From Arthrobacter sp. StoSoilA2 (lineage in GTDB: Bacteria; Actinomycetota; Actinomycetes; Actinomycetales; Micrococcaceae), in contig NZ_AP024643.1 of NCBI RefSeq assembly GCF_019977195.1, forward strand, positions 4,092,001 to 4,156,000: a stretch of DNA of 64,000 bases. The letters run 5' to 3'. Positions 8,350-17,301 of this stretch are shown one piece after another. Numbering within the stretch: position 1 is the stretch's first letter; every line of letters begins with the position of its first letter. Made by a program: the position numbers and the translations under genes. The notes beneath the pieces are model-generated. The model saw only the letters and a program-made list of their open reading frames with translations. It was not told the DNA's origin and did not search any database.

Positions 8350-9228
8350 TTAGGAGCTCGACCGCGGATGCATGATCCGCATCTGGTCCCAGGTGCGCTC
8401 AGAAGCAGCGATGTTCTGGTTTGAGCGTTCGCGGTCCAGGGAGGCAAGTTCGACGGCGATCGCCTGGACCGCGGCCACCGCACCTGTCAGGGACGGGAAG
8501 AAACCGGCGCCTTCGGTGGGCACGACGATCCGATGCTGGGCGTGCACGGCCACAGGTGACCCTGCGCTGTCAGTGATGGAAACAACCGGCGCACCGATAT
8601 TGCGGGCAATATCGACGGCGCGAATGGTGCTGTCGTAAACCCGCCAAAGGCTGATGGCGATGACCAGGTCCTCGGCGCCCAGCCGCGCGATGGCATTTGT
8701 CAGTGCAGCGACGTCGGCATCGAGGAGCCTGACGTTGTAGCCGGCGATGATTGCGTTGTGCTCCAAGGCCTTGCCGGGGATGGCGTAGCTTCCTGCTGCC
8801 ACAATGAAGGTTTGTCGGGCACCGGCGATGGCCTTGGCGATCAGGTGGATGGTGTCGGCGTCCAAAGTTCGTTCAAAATGGGCCAAATTCGCGCGATCGG
8901 TTGAGACGGCAGCCTGTGCCGGACTACTGATATGGCCATTATGCTCCGCAGCAACTTCCACTGCGCTCAGCGACGCCAGGAACCGTGACCTGAGCTCGAA
9001 TTGGAAGTCAGCCCAGCCCTTGAACCCCAGTCTTTGAGCGGTTCTGGTCACCGTGGAGGCGTTCGAAGCGGCTGCTGCAGCAATGTCACTCACAGACCCG
9101 TAGGAGGCAAGGCGCGGCTGCGAGCGCAGGATTCCAACCACCTGCATTTGGCGTGCTGCAAGCTTCCGGCCCTGGACACGACTGTCGAGCCACTCAGTCA
9201 ACGTTGACGAGTCGAAATCTTCTTCCAT
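8350..9228 (-). CDS. RpiR/MurR-family transcriptional regulator
   Basis: A 292-residue regulator with an N-terminal RpiR helix-turn-helix (residues about 10-85: VSDIAAAAASNASTVTRTAQRLGF, then a WADFQFELR helix) and a C-terminal SIS domain (about 125-260) of the sort that binds phosphosugars or related ligands. It is transcribed away from the MFS/GAF/amidohydrolase operon across a 108-base region containing inverted repeats with TTGTGCA/TGTACAA character, so it probably controls that operon. The SIS ligand is unknown; the operon contains no sugar-phosphate enzyme, which makes the effector an open question. Confidence 0.87.
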   Translation of the reverse strand: MEEDFDSSTLTEWLDSRVQGRKLAARQMQVVGILRSQPRLASYGSVSDIAAAAASNASTVTRTAQRLGFKGWADFQFELRSRFLASLSAVEVAAEHNGHISSPAQAAVSTDRANLAHFERTLDADTIHLIAKAIAGARQTFIVAAGSYAIPGKALEHNAIIAGYNVRLLDADVAALTNAIARLGAEDLVIAISLWRVYDSTIRAVDIARNIGAPVVSITDSAGSPVAVHAQHRIVVPTEGAGFFPSLTGAVAAVQAIAVELASLDRERSNQNIAASERTWDQMRIMHPRSSS

Positions 9229-9275
9229 CTATTGACCTACCTCACACTTTCGCCGTACCTTCGACACATCGCATC

Positions 9276-9310
9276 TGCACAGACTTGTGCATATTCCTAA
9301 AAATGTACAA
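9276..9310. promoter_or_regulatory. Inverted repeats in the RpiR / MFS divergent promoter
   Basis: TGCACA-gact-TGTGCA (9276-9291) is a perfect 6-bp repeat. TTGTGCAT (9285-9292) and ATGTACAA (9303-9310) form a second, overlapping repeat with one mismatch. They lie between the two divergent starts and are the best candidates for the RpiR binding site. Confidence 0.5.
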
Positions 9311-9336
9311 CTTGGCCCACTTTGGCAGGAATCACC

Positions 9337-10725
9337 ATGTCTCTCACCGCACGCTTGGATCGTCTGGCTCTCAGTCGACCACACTACAAGCTTCTCCTCA
9401 TCGGAGGCCTCGGCTACTCATTCGACGGTATGGACGGCGCAGTGGTCGCGTTCCTGCTCCCTCGAATCCAGGAATTGTGGGGCCTCAGCAATGCCAGCCT
9501 CGGCCTGGTAGGTTCAGCTGCCCCCCTGGGCTTTTTCTTCGGCGCGATCCTCTCCGGATGGATGGGTGACCGATTTGGCCGGAAAAAGGTCATGCTGTGG
9601 GCCCTCGCCTTCTACTGCGTTATGTCAGTGGTTGCGGCCATGGCTCCCACCTTCGAAGTGTTCCTGATTGCACGGATCTTTGCAGGATTGGGGGCGGGCG
9701 CAGAAAGCGTCATCATCGCGCCGTTCCTGTCAGAGTTCATTCCCCCAAAGCGTCGCGGCTGGTTCATTGGGACCCTTGCCGGCTTCTTCTCCTTCGGCTT
9801 CGTAGGCGCTGCATTGATTGGCCGGTTCATCGTGCCTATGGGTGAGGACGGCTGGCGCTGGGCCCAAGTGGTTACGGCCATACCCATCCTTCTCCTGCTC
9901 TGGTGGCGCCGTAGCCTGCCTGAATCCCCGCGGTTCCTGATCAGCCGTGGCCGCGTGGCCGAAGCAACAGAGGTGGTGGAGCGCTTTGAACAGAGCGTCG
10001 TCAAAGCCACCGGCAAAGACCTCGCTTCGCTGCCTCCGGCCCAAGAGGAGATCGCCAAGCATGAGCAGAAGATCAGCATCTGGAACGCCCTGAAGTTCAT
10101 GTGGTCAAAGGCCATGCGTCGTCGGACGGCCGTTATCTGGCTGATCTGGTTCGTGATCACCTTCTCCTACTACGGCTTCTTCTCATGGATTCCCACGCTG
10201 TTGGTTGGCCGGGGTATCACCGTAACCAAGAGCTTTGAATACTCGATCATCATTTACCTGGCACAGATTCCGGACTACTTCTCGGCAGCATGGCTGTGCG
10301 ACCGGATCGACCGCAAGAACACCATTGCCTTGTACCTGGCGGGATCGGCGCTCAGCGCGTTCTGGCTGAGCCAATCCAATGATTCCGGCATGATCCTGGT
10401 AGCCGCCGCAACGTTGTCCTTCTTCCTGAACGGTACGTATGCCGGTGTTTACGCCTACACTCCGGAGCTCTTCCCCACGTGGATGCGCGCCACCGGTGTT
10501 GGCCTGGCCAGCGCAGTTGGTCGTATCGGCAGCATCCTCGCGCCATCCATCATCGGCATCTTCTCAGCGGCCCTCGGTTTCGGTGGGGTGTTCACGATGA
10601 CCACGGTGGTGTTGACCATTGGCGTTCTTGGCGTGGTGATCTTCGGCGCCTCCACGGCGGGCAAGTCCTTGGAGGACATCAACGCCCGTGCTGAACATGA
10701 TCCGGCTCCAGCAGGAAAGGCGTAG
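9337..10725 (+). CDS. MFS transporter (sugar-porter/AAHS-like)
   Basis: A 462-residue major facilitator with twelve predicted helices. The first helix carries GYSFDGMDGAVVAFLLP, the loop 2-3 signature is GWMGDRFGRKK, and a PESPR motif precedes the central cytoplasmic loop, as in sugar-porter and aromatic-acid carriers. ATG 9337 is preceded by AGGA at six bases. It is the first gene of an operon with a GAF protein and an amidohydrolase, so it probably imports the amidohydrolase substrate, perhaps a small amide, dipeptide-like or heterocyclic compound. Confidence 0.85.
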   Translation: MSLTARLDRLALSRPHYKLLLIGGLGYSFDGMDGAVVAFLLPRIQELWGLSNASLGLVGSAAPLGFFFGAILSGWMGDRFGRKKVMLWALAFYCVMSVVAAMAPTFEVFLIARIFAGLGAGAESVIIAPFLSEFIPPKRRGWFIGTLAGFFSFGFVGAALIGRFIVPMGEDGWRWAQVVTAIPILLLLWWRRSLPESPRFLISRGRVAEATEVVERFEQSVVKATGKDLASLPPAQEEIAKHEQKISIWNALKFMWSKAMRRRTAVIWLIWFVITFSYYGFFSWIPTLLVGRGITVTKSFEYSIIIYLAQIPDYFSAAWLCDRIDRKNTIALYLAGSALSAFWLSQSNDSGMILVAAATLSFFLNGTYAGVYAYTPELFPTWMRATGVGLASAVGRIGSILAPSIIGIFSAALGFGGVFTMTTVVLTIGVLGVVIFGASTAGKSLEDINARAEHDPAPAGKA

Positions 10726-10727
10726 CA

Positions 10728-11255
10728 ATGAGCGGAAACTTCACGAAAACCGACACTACGTTCCAACACGCTTTCGACGCCCTGCAGCAGGACCCCGGCG
10801 TCATCCTCTTCACCGCCCTCCAGTGGATCCCCCAACGTTCCAGCCTCAGGCGGCTGTTCACCAGCCACCCGGCCGAGTACCCCGTGGGCGGCGAGAAGAC
10901 GGTCGAAATCTCACCGGGCTGGCTTGGGACAGTCATTGAGCACAAGAAGCCGTTCCTGGCCCCCGATCTGACAGCACTGAGGGACGTCTTCGCGGACTCT
11001 GCGCTCATTCAGCAACTCGGCTGCGGCGCCGTCATCAATGTGCCTGTCCTCGACCCGCAACGCAACGTTGTAGGTGTCCTGGCGCTACTGGACGCAGAAG
11101 GCAAGTACACGCAGCACAGCGTGGAAGCCGCCGTCGAGCTGGTCAACGCGAATCTGGCCGAACTCGTCCAAGCCTTTGAAGCCCATCCCACCGAAGTCCC
11201 CGCACCCACCGAAGTCACTGCAGATACCGAAGTCCCCGGGAAGGACACTGTTTAG
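10728..11255 (+). CDS. GAF-domain-like protein
   Basis: A 175-residue soluble protein. Residues about 35-150 look like a GAF fold, ending with INVPVLDPQRNVVGVLALLDAEG and a closing helix. There is no output domain (HTH, kinase, cyclase), so it may sense or bind a ligand and act on a partner. The last 25 residues contain repeated TEVP/PTEVTADTEVP units and are probably disordered. It begins two bases after the MFS stop and ends one base before the amidohydrolase start, so it belongs to the same operon. Confidence 0.65.
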   Translation: MSGNFTKTDTTFQHAFDALQQDPGVILFTALQWIPQRSSLRRLFTSHPAEYPVGGEKTVEISPGWLGTVIEHKKPFLAPDLTALRDVFADSALIQQLGCGAVINVPVLDPQRNVVGVLALLDAEGKYTQHSVEAAVELVNANLAELVQAFEAHPTEVPAPTEVTADTEVPGKDTV

Positions 11256-11256
11256 C

Positions 11257-12489
11257 ATGAGCACCACCCCCAAAGCCGCCGCGCTCGTCATCCGCAACGC
11301 AAGCGTCCTGGACGTCAAGGCAGGCACGTACTCCACTGCCGACGTCGTGAGTGTTGATGGAAAGATCAGCAGCGTCGGCGCCGATGCCCAGGCGCCTTCC
11401 GGAGCACGCGTGATTGATGGCACCGGCAAGTTCGTCATCCCGGGACTCATTGATGCGCACGTCCATGTGGTCGCGTCCAGTGCTGACTTCCGCTCGCTGA
11501 CCTGGACACCGGCGTCGTATGTGTACGCACAGACAGCCCGGATCATGGGAGAGATGCTGCGCCGCGGTTTCACTACCGTCCGCGACCTGTCCGGCGCTGA
11601 TTTCGGCCTGGCGATGGCCCAGCAGGAAGGGTTGCTTGAGGGTCCGAAGATCCATTTCTGCGGCCACGCCCTGAGCCAGACCGGCGGCCATGGCGACATG
11701 CGCCTTCCCGGCGAAGACCACGACCCCAATGGGCGTGGGTGCTGCGGAATCGGTCGCGTAGCCGACGGCGTCGATGCAGTACGGGCAGCCGCCCGCGACG
11801 AGATCCGCAAGGGCGCCCACCACATCAAGATCATGGCATCCGGTGGAGTCTCCTCCCCCACGGACCGCATCGACTCCACCCAATACTCGATGGAAGAAAT
11901 GCGGGCCGCGGTGGAAGAAGCCGAAGCCGCCAACCGCTACGTCGCGGCGCACGCCTACACAGCACGCGCCATCAACCGAGCGCTCGAAGCCGGCGTCCGC
12001 TCGATCGAACACGGAAACCTCCTGGACGACGAAAGCCTCAAGCTCTTCATCGAGAAGGACGCCTTCCTGGTTCCCACGCTCGTCACGTACTGGGCACTGA
12101 AGGAAGAGGGCAAGGAATTCGGGCTTACCGAGGAGATGTGGGCCAAGGTGGACTCCGTACTAACCAGCGGGCTGGAGGCCATCTCCCGGGCACACGAAGC
12201 CGGCGTAAAAATGGCTTTCGGCTCCGATCTCCTGGGCGGCATGCACCGCCATCAGAACGAACAGTTCAGACTGCTCGGCAAGGTCCAGCCAGCAATCGAC
12301 GCCATCCGCTCAGCAACCACGACGGCGGCCCAGCTGCTTGAGCGCGAAGGTGAACTTGGCGTGATCGCACCTGGCGCGGACGCGGACATCCTGGTGCTCG
12401 GCGCCGACCCCGTGGCGGACGTTTCCGTGCTGGCAGATATGTCGGAGCATCTCGAATTCCTGATCCAGGACGGCAGGGTGATCTCCTAG
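11257..12489 (+). CDS. Metal-dependent amidohydrolase (imidazolonepropionase/prolidase-like)
   Basis: A 410-residue amidohydrolase with the TIM-barrel metal motifs in order: GLIDAHVHV near residue 65, the HHIKIMASGG lysine strand near residue 190, the VAAHAYTARA and SIEHGNLLDD histidines, and the FGSDLLGG aspartate near residue 325. The beta-sandwich pieces at both ends (N-terminal LVIRNASVLDV, C-terminal IAPGADADILVLGADP) are present. It resembles the cytosolic Xaa-Arg/Xaa-Pro dipeptidase-like and molinate/heterocycle hydrolase groups. It closes the RpiR-controlled operon after the MFS and GAF genes and is probably the catabolic enzyme for the imported compound. The substrate is not evident. 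Confidence 0.85.
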   Translation: MSTTPKAAALVIRNASVLDVKAGTYSTADVVSVDGKISSVGADAQAPSGARVIDGTGKFVIPGLIDAHVHVVASSADFRSLTWTPASYVYAQTARIMGEMLRRGFTTVRDLSGADFGLAMAQQEGLLEGPKIHFCGHALSQTGGHGDMRLPGEDHDPNGRGCCGIGRVADGVDAVRAAARDEIRKGAHHIKIMASGGVSSPTDRIDSTQYSMEEMRAAVEEAEAANRYVAAHAYTARAINRALEAGVRSIEHGNLLDDESLKLFIEKDAFLVPTLVTYWALKEEGKEFGLTEEMWAKVDSVLTSGLEAISRAHEAGVKMAFGSDLLGGMHRHQNEQFRLLGKVQPAIDAIRSATTTAAQLLEREGELGVIAPGADADILVLGADPVADVSVLADMSEHLEFLIQDGRVIS

Positions 12490-12683
12490 CCAGGGCTCGG
12501 GGAAAGGCATGTTGGTTTCCAACCTTCCTTGCCGCCGCCGCGGGCGGAAAGTGAGCCAAATGGGTTGATTTTGCGCGCTCAAAAAACCAAAAGGGTCAGG
12601 AAGTCCCACGGTAAGTAAGCTTATTAATGGATGGCGCATGACGTCGTCTCGGGCAAAACCGAACCGAGTCAGAGGAGGACATT

Positions 12684-13445
12684 GTGACCACGAAGGTAGA
12701 CAAGACAATCCTGGTCAACGTTCCGGTGAGTACGGCCTACAGTCAATGGACGCATTTCGAGGAGTTTCCCCGTTTCATGGGCGGAGTGGAACGCGTGACG
12801 CGCCTGGGCGAGGACCGTCTGGAATGGGTAGCCGAGATCGCTGGCGTCCATCGCCGCTGGGAAGCAAAGATCGTCCAGCAGGACATGGACCGGGCCGTGG
12901 CCTGGGCTGCAGTGGAAGGTGCCAAGAATGCCGGCTGGGTGGACTTCAAGGAAGCCGGACCGAGCCAAACGTCCTTGCATCTGTCGCTGGAATACGAACC
13001 GCACGGCGTCCTTGAATTCCTGGGCGACAAATTACATGTGGTTGAAAGGCAGGCGGAGTCGGACTTGAAGAAGTTCAAGGAATACGTCGAGCACAAGGCA
13101 CCCGAACGGGCTGCTGACACGAGCACCATGGCTACACCTGCCGACGCAACAACCGGCACAAGCGCGACAACCGGCACGAGCGCAGCAGCCGGTGCCGCAA
13201 CAGCGGCCAGCACCAGCGCAGCAGCAGGGGCTTCAACAGGGGCCGACAAGGATGCACCCACCGACGTCCCGATCGTAGATCCCATCACGCACGCCTTCGA
13301 TCAGACCAACGGCCTGGCAGATCTGGACGGCGATTCCGACGAGACAGCGGACAGCGATACGCGCAGTGCCGCGGAACGGAAGGACGACGAGGGCTTCGGC
13401 CCGGGTTATATCCCACCTATGGGCGGGCTGCCCGGCCAGCGGTAG
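12684..13445 (+). CDS. SRPBCC (polyketide-cyclase-like) protein with disordered tail
   Basis: A 253-residue protein. Residues 1-140 are a START-like domain of the cyclase/dehydrase type (VSTAYSQWTHFEEFPRFMGGVERV, a WVAEIAGVHRRWEAKI strand pair and a C-terminal helix with DLKKFKEYVE). Residues about 145-185 are a low-complexity Ala/Thr/Ser/Gly run with repeated TTGTSA units; the rest is acidic and ends in a GYIPPMGGLPG motif. GTG 12684 has GAGGAGGA upstream. A paralogue without the tail is at 36168-36653. In actinobacteria such proteins are often stress- or membrane-associated; ligand and partner are not known. Confidence 0.8.
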   Translation: MTTKVDKTILVNVPVSTAYSQWTHFEEFPRFMGGVERVTRLGEDRLEWVAEIAGVHRRWEAKIVQQDMDRAVAWAAVEGAKNAGWVDFKEAGPSQTSLHLSLEYEPHGVLEFLGDKLHVVERQAESDLKKFKEYVEHKAPERAADTSTMATPADATTGTSATTGTSAAAGAATAASTSAAAGASTGADKDAPTDVPIVDPITHAFDQTNGLADLDGDSDETADSDTRSAAERKDDEGFGPGYIPPMGGLPGQR

Positions 13446-13473
13446 CGGGCACCCCCCCACAGAAGAAACAACC

Positions 13474-13508
13474 AGTGCCGCCCGGATCACCAAGATCCGG
13501 GCGGCACT
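13474..13508. terminator. Terminator hairpin between convergent genes
   Basis: Perfect 15-bp arms (AGTGCCGCCCGGATC and its inverse) around a 5-base loop lie between the convergent SRPBCC and PL11 genes. The absence of a long T run on either side suggests a strong bidirectional stop based on hairpin strength. Confidence 0.8.
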
Positions 13509-13550
13509 CCTGTTAATAACCTCTGGTTGCAAGGGCGTTGTTAAGGGCCG

Positions 13551-15581
13551 CTAGTTCTGACCGGCATAGGCGACGGCGGGCATCGCCGGCACCTGCATGC
13601 CCTCGCCGATGTAGAAGCTCGGGTGCGGCGGCTGGTTGTAGGCCACGTTCTCCCGGGCGACGGACGTACGGTACACGGTGTCGTGCATCAGCGTCCGCAG
13701 GCGAACATCGGTGGGAGCCGTGGTGGTGTAGATGCGCAGCTCGGTGCTGTCCGTGGACGGCCAGGCGATCTCTTCACGCCAGTCTCCCAGGATGTCTGCC
13801 TGGATGGACGGGTTTCCCTTGGTGGTGTTGTTACTGCGGGCGCCGTCGGCCGTCAGGAGACGGTCGCTCTGTTCGGTTTCCCAATTCCACTTGGAGATGG
13901 TCGGAACGCCACGGGACACCGTGGCATCGTAATCGTGGTCCACAATCTCACGGAGGAGATCGCCATCCCACCAGGCCAGGAAGTTCGCTGCGGGAATCTT
14001 CTCCGCGATCAGCTCTCCCTTGGCAGACATCAGCTGGCCCACGGGTGAATCCCACGCAGCGGAACCGCCTACCGCCCAACCTTCAGCCCCGGCATATCGG
14101 GGATCGATGTCCCCTGCTGCTCCGCGGCCGGTGTCCTTGATGGCCGGGATGCTCCAGAGAACCTCACCCGTGGCAGCGTCTCGGAAGGTGGCTCCCCTGT
14201 TGCCGCTCTGGCTCATACTTTCGTGGACAGCGAAGGTTTCAAGGCCGGGCCTGGACGGATCAAGGTCGCTGGTGTGGATCGCGTCGCCATGGCCCAACTT
14301 GGTGTTGTAAAGCGGCTGACCGTTGTCATCGATGGTCATGGAGCCAAAGACGAACTCGTCCTTGCCGTCCCGATCCACGTCCACTACGGAGAGGTTGTGG
14401 TTGCCTTGCCCCTTGTATTGGTCACCGGCCAGGTTGGAATCGAACGTCCACCGCTCCACGAGCTTGCCGTTCACGAGGTCGTACGTCACCAGGACGGTGC
14501 GGGTGTAGTAGCCACGGCTGAACATCATGGACGGGTGTTCGCCGTCGAGGTACGCCACGCCCGCAAGGAACCGGTCCACGCGGTTGCCGTAGGTGTCGCC
14601 CCAGCCGGAAACGGCGCCGCGCTCGGGTGCGTAAGCCACCGTATCCATGATGGTTCCGGTCTCGCCCTTGAAGACCGTCAGGAATTCCGGGCCGGACAGG
14701 ACATAACCGGAACTGTTGCGGAAGTCGGCGTCGGCGTTTCCGATCACCGTGCCCGCCGCGTCACGGGTGCCGTCCGCCGTCTTGAAGGAAACTTCGGCCT
14801 TGCCGTCGCCGTCGAAGTCGTAGGCCAGAACCTGGGTGTAGTGTGCGCCGGCGCGGATGTTGCGTCCCAGATCGATGCGCCACAGCTTGGTACCGTCCAG
14901 CTTGTAGGCATCGACGTAAACGTTGCCCGTGTAGCCGGACTGCGAGTTGTCCTTGGCGTTGGACGGCGCCCACGTCTGAATGACCTCATACGTGCCGTCG
15001 CCGTCGAGGTCGGCCACGGTGGCATCGTTGGCCGAGTACGTGTAGGCCTTGCCGTCAGGGGTCACGCCATCGGCGGGCTTATCGAGCTTGATGGCCAGGT
15101 AGTTCTGCGCCAGCGGCGTGACGGCTTCGGTTAATTTGTCCTGGCCTTGGCCGTTTCCAGCGGTCTTGATGACGTAGCTGGACTCCGCGGTTCCGTCAGG
15201 GTCCACGAACATTGTGGCGTTGCGGATGGGCTCCTCGGTGATGTTGACGCCGTCACGCAACACCTGGAAACCGACGGTGTCCTCATCCAGGCCGAGCATT
15301 CGCCAGCTCACGGTAACGCCTTGATCGGTTAAGACGGCGACGGGTGCGCGGTCCAGGTATTCCACCTGGCGCTTGAGCGTCGGGCCAGCCTTTTCGGCAG
15401 GCACGACGCCGGGAAGACCGGCGTGCGTTGACGGGCCGACCGGCGCTGGAGCTGCTTGGGCCACCGGGAGCCCCGTCAGGGCTATGGCTGCGGCGGCCAG
15501 CGAAGCTGACGCTGCCAACGGCAGGCTCCTGAACGCGCGGCCGTTGGTACTGCGGGAGGAACACTTCATGGGGTAAGCCAA
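13551..15581 (-). CDS. Secreted rhamnogalacturonan lyase, PL11 family
   Basis: A 676-residue exported enzyme. After the signal peptide (basic region, hydrophobic core LAAAAIALTGL, cut near AQA-AP) comes a beta-sandwich (about residues 60-150), then a beta-propeller with repeated D-x-D-G-D-G calcium loops (VADLDGDG, YDFDGDGKAE, VDVDRDGKDE), as in Bacillus YesW/YesX. The family cleaves the rhamnogalacturonan I backbone of pectin by beta-elimination. I prefer the TTG start at 15581 because AAGGAG is six bases upstream; ATG 15569 would lie 19 bases from it. Two LacI-type palindromes upstream match those before the PL26-like gene at 5652, suggesting joint induction by pectin fragments. Confidence 0.9.
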   Translation of the reverse strand: MAYPMKCSSRSTNGRAFRSLPLAASASLAAAAIALTGLPVAQAAPAPVGPSTHAGLPGVVPAEKAGPTLKRQVEYLDRAPVAVLTDQGVTVSWRMLGLDEDTVGFQVLRDGVNITEEPIRNATMFVDPDGTAESSYVIKTAGNGQGQDKLTEAVTPLAQNYLAIKLDKPADGVTPDGKAYTYSANDATVADLDGDGTYEVIQTWAPSNAKDNSQSGYTGNVYVDAYKLDGTKLWRIDLGRNIRAGAHYTQVLAYDFDGDGKAEVSFKTADGTRDAAGTVIGNADADFRNSSGYVLSGPEFLTVFKGETGTIMDTVAYAPERGAVSGWGDTYGNRVDRFLAGVAYLDGEHPSMMFSRGYYTRTVLVTYDLVNGKLVERWTFDSNLAGDQYKGQGNHNLSVVDVDRDGKDEFVFGSMTIDDNGQPLYNTKLGHGDAIHTSDLDPSRPGLETFAVHESMSQSGNRGATFRDAATGEVLWSIPAIKDTGRGAAGDIDPRYAGAEGWAVGGSAAWDSPVGQLMSAKGELIAEKIPAANFLAWWDGDLLREIVDHDYDATVSRGVPTISKWNWETEQSDRLLTADGARSNNTTKGNPSIQADILGDWREEIAWPSTDSTELRIYTTTAPTDVRLRTLMHDTVYRTSVARENVAYNQPPHPSFYIGEGMQVPAMPAVAYAGQN

Positions 15582-15923
15582 AGAACATCTCCTTTGATGC
15601 TGGGCGGCAGCGGGCCTGCCGAACGCGGTTTGGAACGTTTCAATACATGGCAAAGCGCATCCCTCACAATGGTTCAAGGGGGTGAGAAAACGCTTTCCGC
15701 CTCAATGTTTACCAGTGGCAAAACACGGCAGTCAAGAGTTTGACAGAAGTGAACAGGCCGGAACTCGCTTCCTCCTGACCTTCTTTGCTGCCGAAGGGCC
15801 CGCAAATTCAACTGATTGGAGTTGTTTTGACGTCGTCGAAGATTCAAAGAAAGTCAGGAGCCCACGCCCATTCCTCTAAGGGGTAGCGTTCCAAGGGAGT
15901 GGTCAACCCTTGAAAGGAACATC
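15582..15923. other. Divergent intergenic region between PL11 lyase and SDR genes
   Basis: These 342 bases hold the LacI-type sites at 15630-15697 near the lyase start. Past about 15,700 there is only AT-richer sequence leading to the short-chain dehydrogenase, which has a clear AAAGGAA ribosome site. No gene is seen in it. Confidence 0.5.
15630..15697. promoter_or_regulatory. Pair of LacI-type operators before the PL11 lyase
   Basis: TTGGAACGTTTCAA (15630-15643) is a 14-bp CG-centred palindrome with one mismatch, and GAAAACGCTTTC (15686-15697) is a second CG-centred site followed by CG. The latter matches GAAAGCGCTTTC at 5617-5628 in 11 of 12 positions, and the former resembles TTGAAACGTAACAA at 5602-5615. 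The shared pair implies a common regulator of the LacI family. Confidence 0.62.
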
Positions 15924-16754
15924 ATGACTACCTGGCTCATCACTGGCTGCTCCACCGGACTCGGCCGCGCACTGGCCCAAGCCGTGCTCGCGCGGGGCGA
16001 TAACGCCGTCGTCACCGCCCGCGACGTCTCCAAGCTGCAGGACCTGGCCACAGAATTTCCGACGACGGCCCTCGCCGTCGCACTCGATGTCACCGAGCAG
16101 TCGCAGATTGAAGCCGCCATGAAGGAGGCCGAAGAACGCTTTGGCGCGGTGGACGTCCTGGTCAACAACGCCGGTTATGGTTACCGCGCAGCCATTGAAG
16201 AGGGCGACGACGGCGACGTCCGGGCGCTGTTCGATACCAACGTTTTTGGCCCGGTGGCCATGATCAAGGCCGTCCTGCCTAGGATGCGCTCCCGCCGCTC
16301 CGGTGCGATCGTGAATATCTCCTCCATTGGCGCCCGGATCTGCCCTCCCGGTTCCGGCTATTACTCAGCAACGAAGGCCGCGCTGGAAGGCCTGTCCGGC
16401 TCGTTGCAGAAGGAACTGAAGCCTCTGGGAATCTCCGTGACAGTGGTAGAGCCCGGTGCATTCCGGACCGATTTTGCGGGGCGTTCGCTGACGCAATCTG
16501 CCCAGGCGATCCAGGACTACGCAGAGACGGCCGGGAAGCGTCGCAAGGAAAATGACACCGTCCACGGCACCCAGCCCGGCGACCCGGACAAAGCCGCAGA
16601 GGTGATTATCGCCGCGGTCCAAGCAGCTGAAACACCAGGCTTCCTGCTGCTGGGCGCCGACGCCGTCTACGCCTACGGTGCGGTGGAGGAAGCCCAGCGC
16701 GCCGAGGTGGATCGTTGGCGCGAGCAGAGCATCAGCACGGGTTACACGGAGTAA
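15924..16754 (+). CDS. Short-chain dehydrogenase/reductase
   Basis: A 276-residue classical SDR. The cofactor motif is TGCSTGLG at residues 7-14, NNAG near residue 83, and the catalytic set is Ser near 135 (NISSIGA), Tyr and Lys in GYYSATKAALEG near residues 149-153. This is the oxidoreductase group usually annotated without a defined substrate. ATG 15924 follows AAAGGAA. It is a single gene; nothing nearby identifies the substrate. Confidence 0.88.
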   Translation: MTTWLITGCSTGLGRALAQAVLARGDNAVVTARDVSKLQDLATEFPTTALAVALDVTEQSQIEAAMKEAEERFGAVDVLVNNAGYGYRAAIEEGDDGDVRALFDTNVFGPVAMIKAVLPRMRSRRSGAIVNISSIGARICPPGSGYYSATKAALEGLSGSLQKELKPLGISVTVVEPGAFRTDFAGRSLTQSAQAIQDYAETAGKRRKENDTVHGTQPGDPDKAAEVIIAAVQAAETPGFLLLGADAVYAYGAVEEAQRAEVDRWREQSISTGYTE

Positions 16755-16933
16755 CGTCCAACGTGTAATCGGTCACACTTGGCCGGATCAGCTTGTCAAT
16801 CGCGGTAGGCAGCATGAACCATGAATGAGGGAATTCGTTCCCATACAAGCTGAATCAGCAATCCTCACCGACGAGGATGCGGCCCCTGCGAAGAAGCTTG
16901 GGGCTGTTACCGGCCTGAGTGAAAGTACTGACA

Positions 16934-17104
16934 ATGACGACACATACTGACTCCATCACGCTGAAAATCTGGGACAAGTCGGCAATCGACCACACCATCG
17001 ACGCCGCCATCCGGGATCTTTCCCCCCGCGCCGCTGCAGAAAACTGCGGCATTGCAGTAACGCTCAGCGGACCGAAAACCTTCACCGTTAGCCTGAGCCG
17101 CTAA
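16934..17104 (+). CDS. Small hypothetical protein (56 residues)
   Basis: A short frame with a plausible protein: an amphipathic segment IWDKSAIDHTIDAAIRDLSPRA followed by a strand-like end GIAVTLSGPKTFTVSLS. A strong terminator follows 17 bases after the stop, which supports a real transcript. The ribosome site is weak (GAAAG about eight bases before ATG 16934); an in-frame upstream start at 16919 adds five residues. I do not recognise a family. The alternative is a chance frame in a leader or untranslated RNA. Confidence 0.5.
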   Translation: MTTHTDSITLKIWDKSAIDHTIDAAIRDLSPRAAAENCGIAVTLSGPKTFTVSLSR

Positions 17105-17121
17105 GCAGCTCAAACGCACCA

Positions 17122-17161
17122 CAAGAGGACGACGCCGGGACCTCCCGGCGTCGTCCTCTTG
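17122..17161 (+). terminator. Rho-independent terminator
   Basis: 19-bp perfect arms (CAAGAGGACGACGCCGGGA and its inverse) nearly meet and are followed by GCGTTTTCT. It lies after the small gene at 16934 and before the glycosyltransferase transcript. Confidence 0.85.
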
Positions 17162-17301
17162 CGTTTTCTGCATATTGACGCCGTCCGGGAACTCCTGATC
17201 AAACCTTGAGACTTCCTTGATGCTTTGCGGGCAGCTTTCTTGCGTTCGCGTTGGAACCCTAAGTGAAACACCACTTCAAGGTTCGAACGGAGGTATCCCA
17301 C

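Noticed and set aside
13125..13245. Ala/Thr/Ser repeat region as a CRISPR-like or mobile repeat
   Set aside because: The repeats are degenerate codons of a low-complexity protein tail, without spacers or regular length.
14223..15134. 303-residue plus-strand frame opposite the PL11 lyase
   Set aside because: Its Val/Gly/His-rich text is the reverse reading of the calcium-loop repeats of the lyase and has no own signals.
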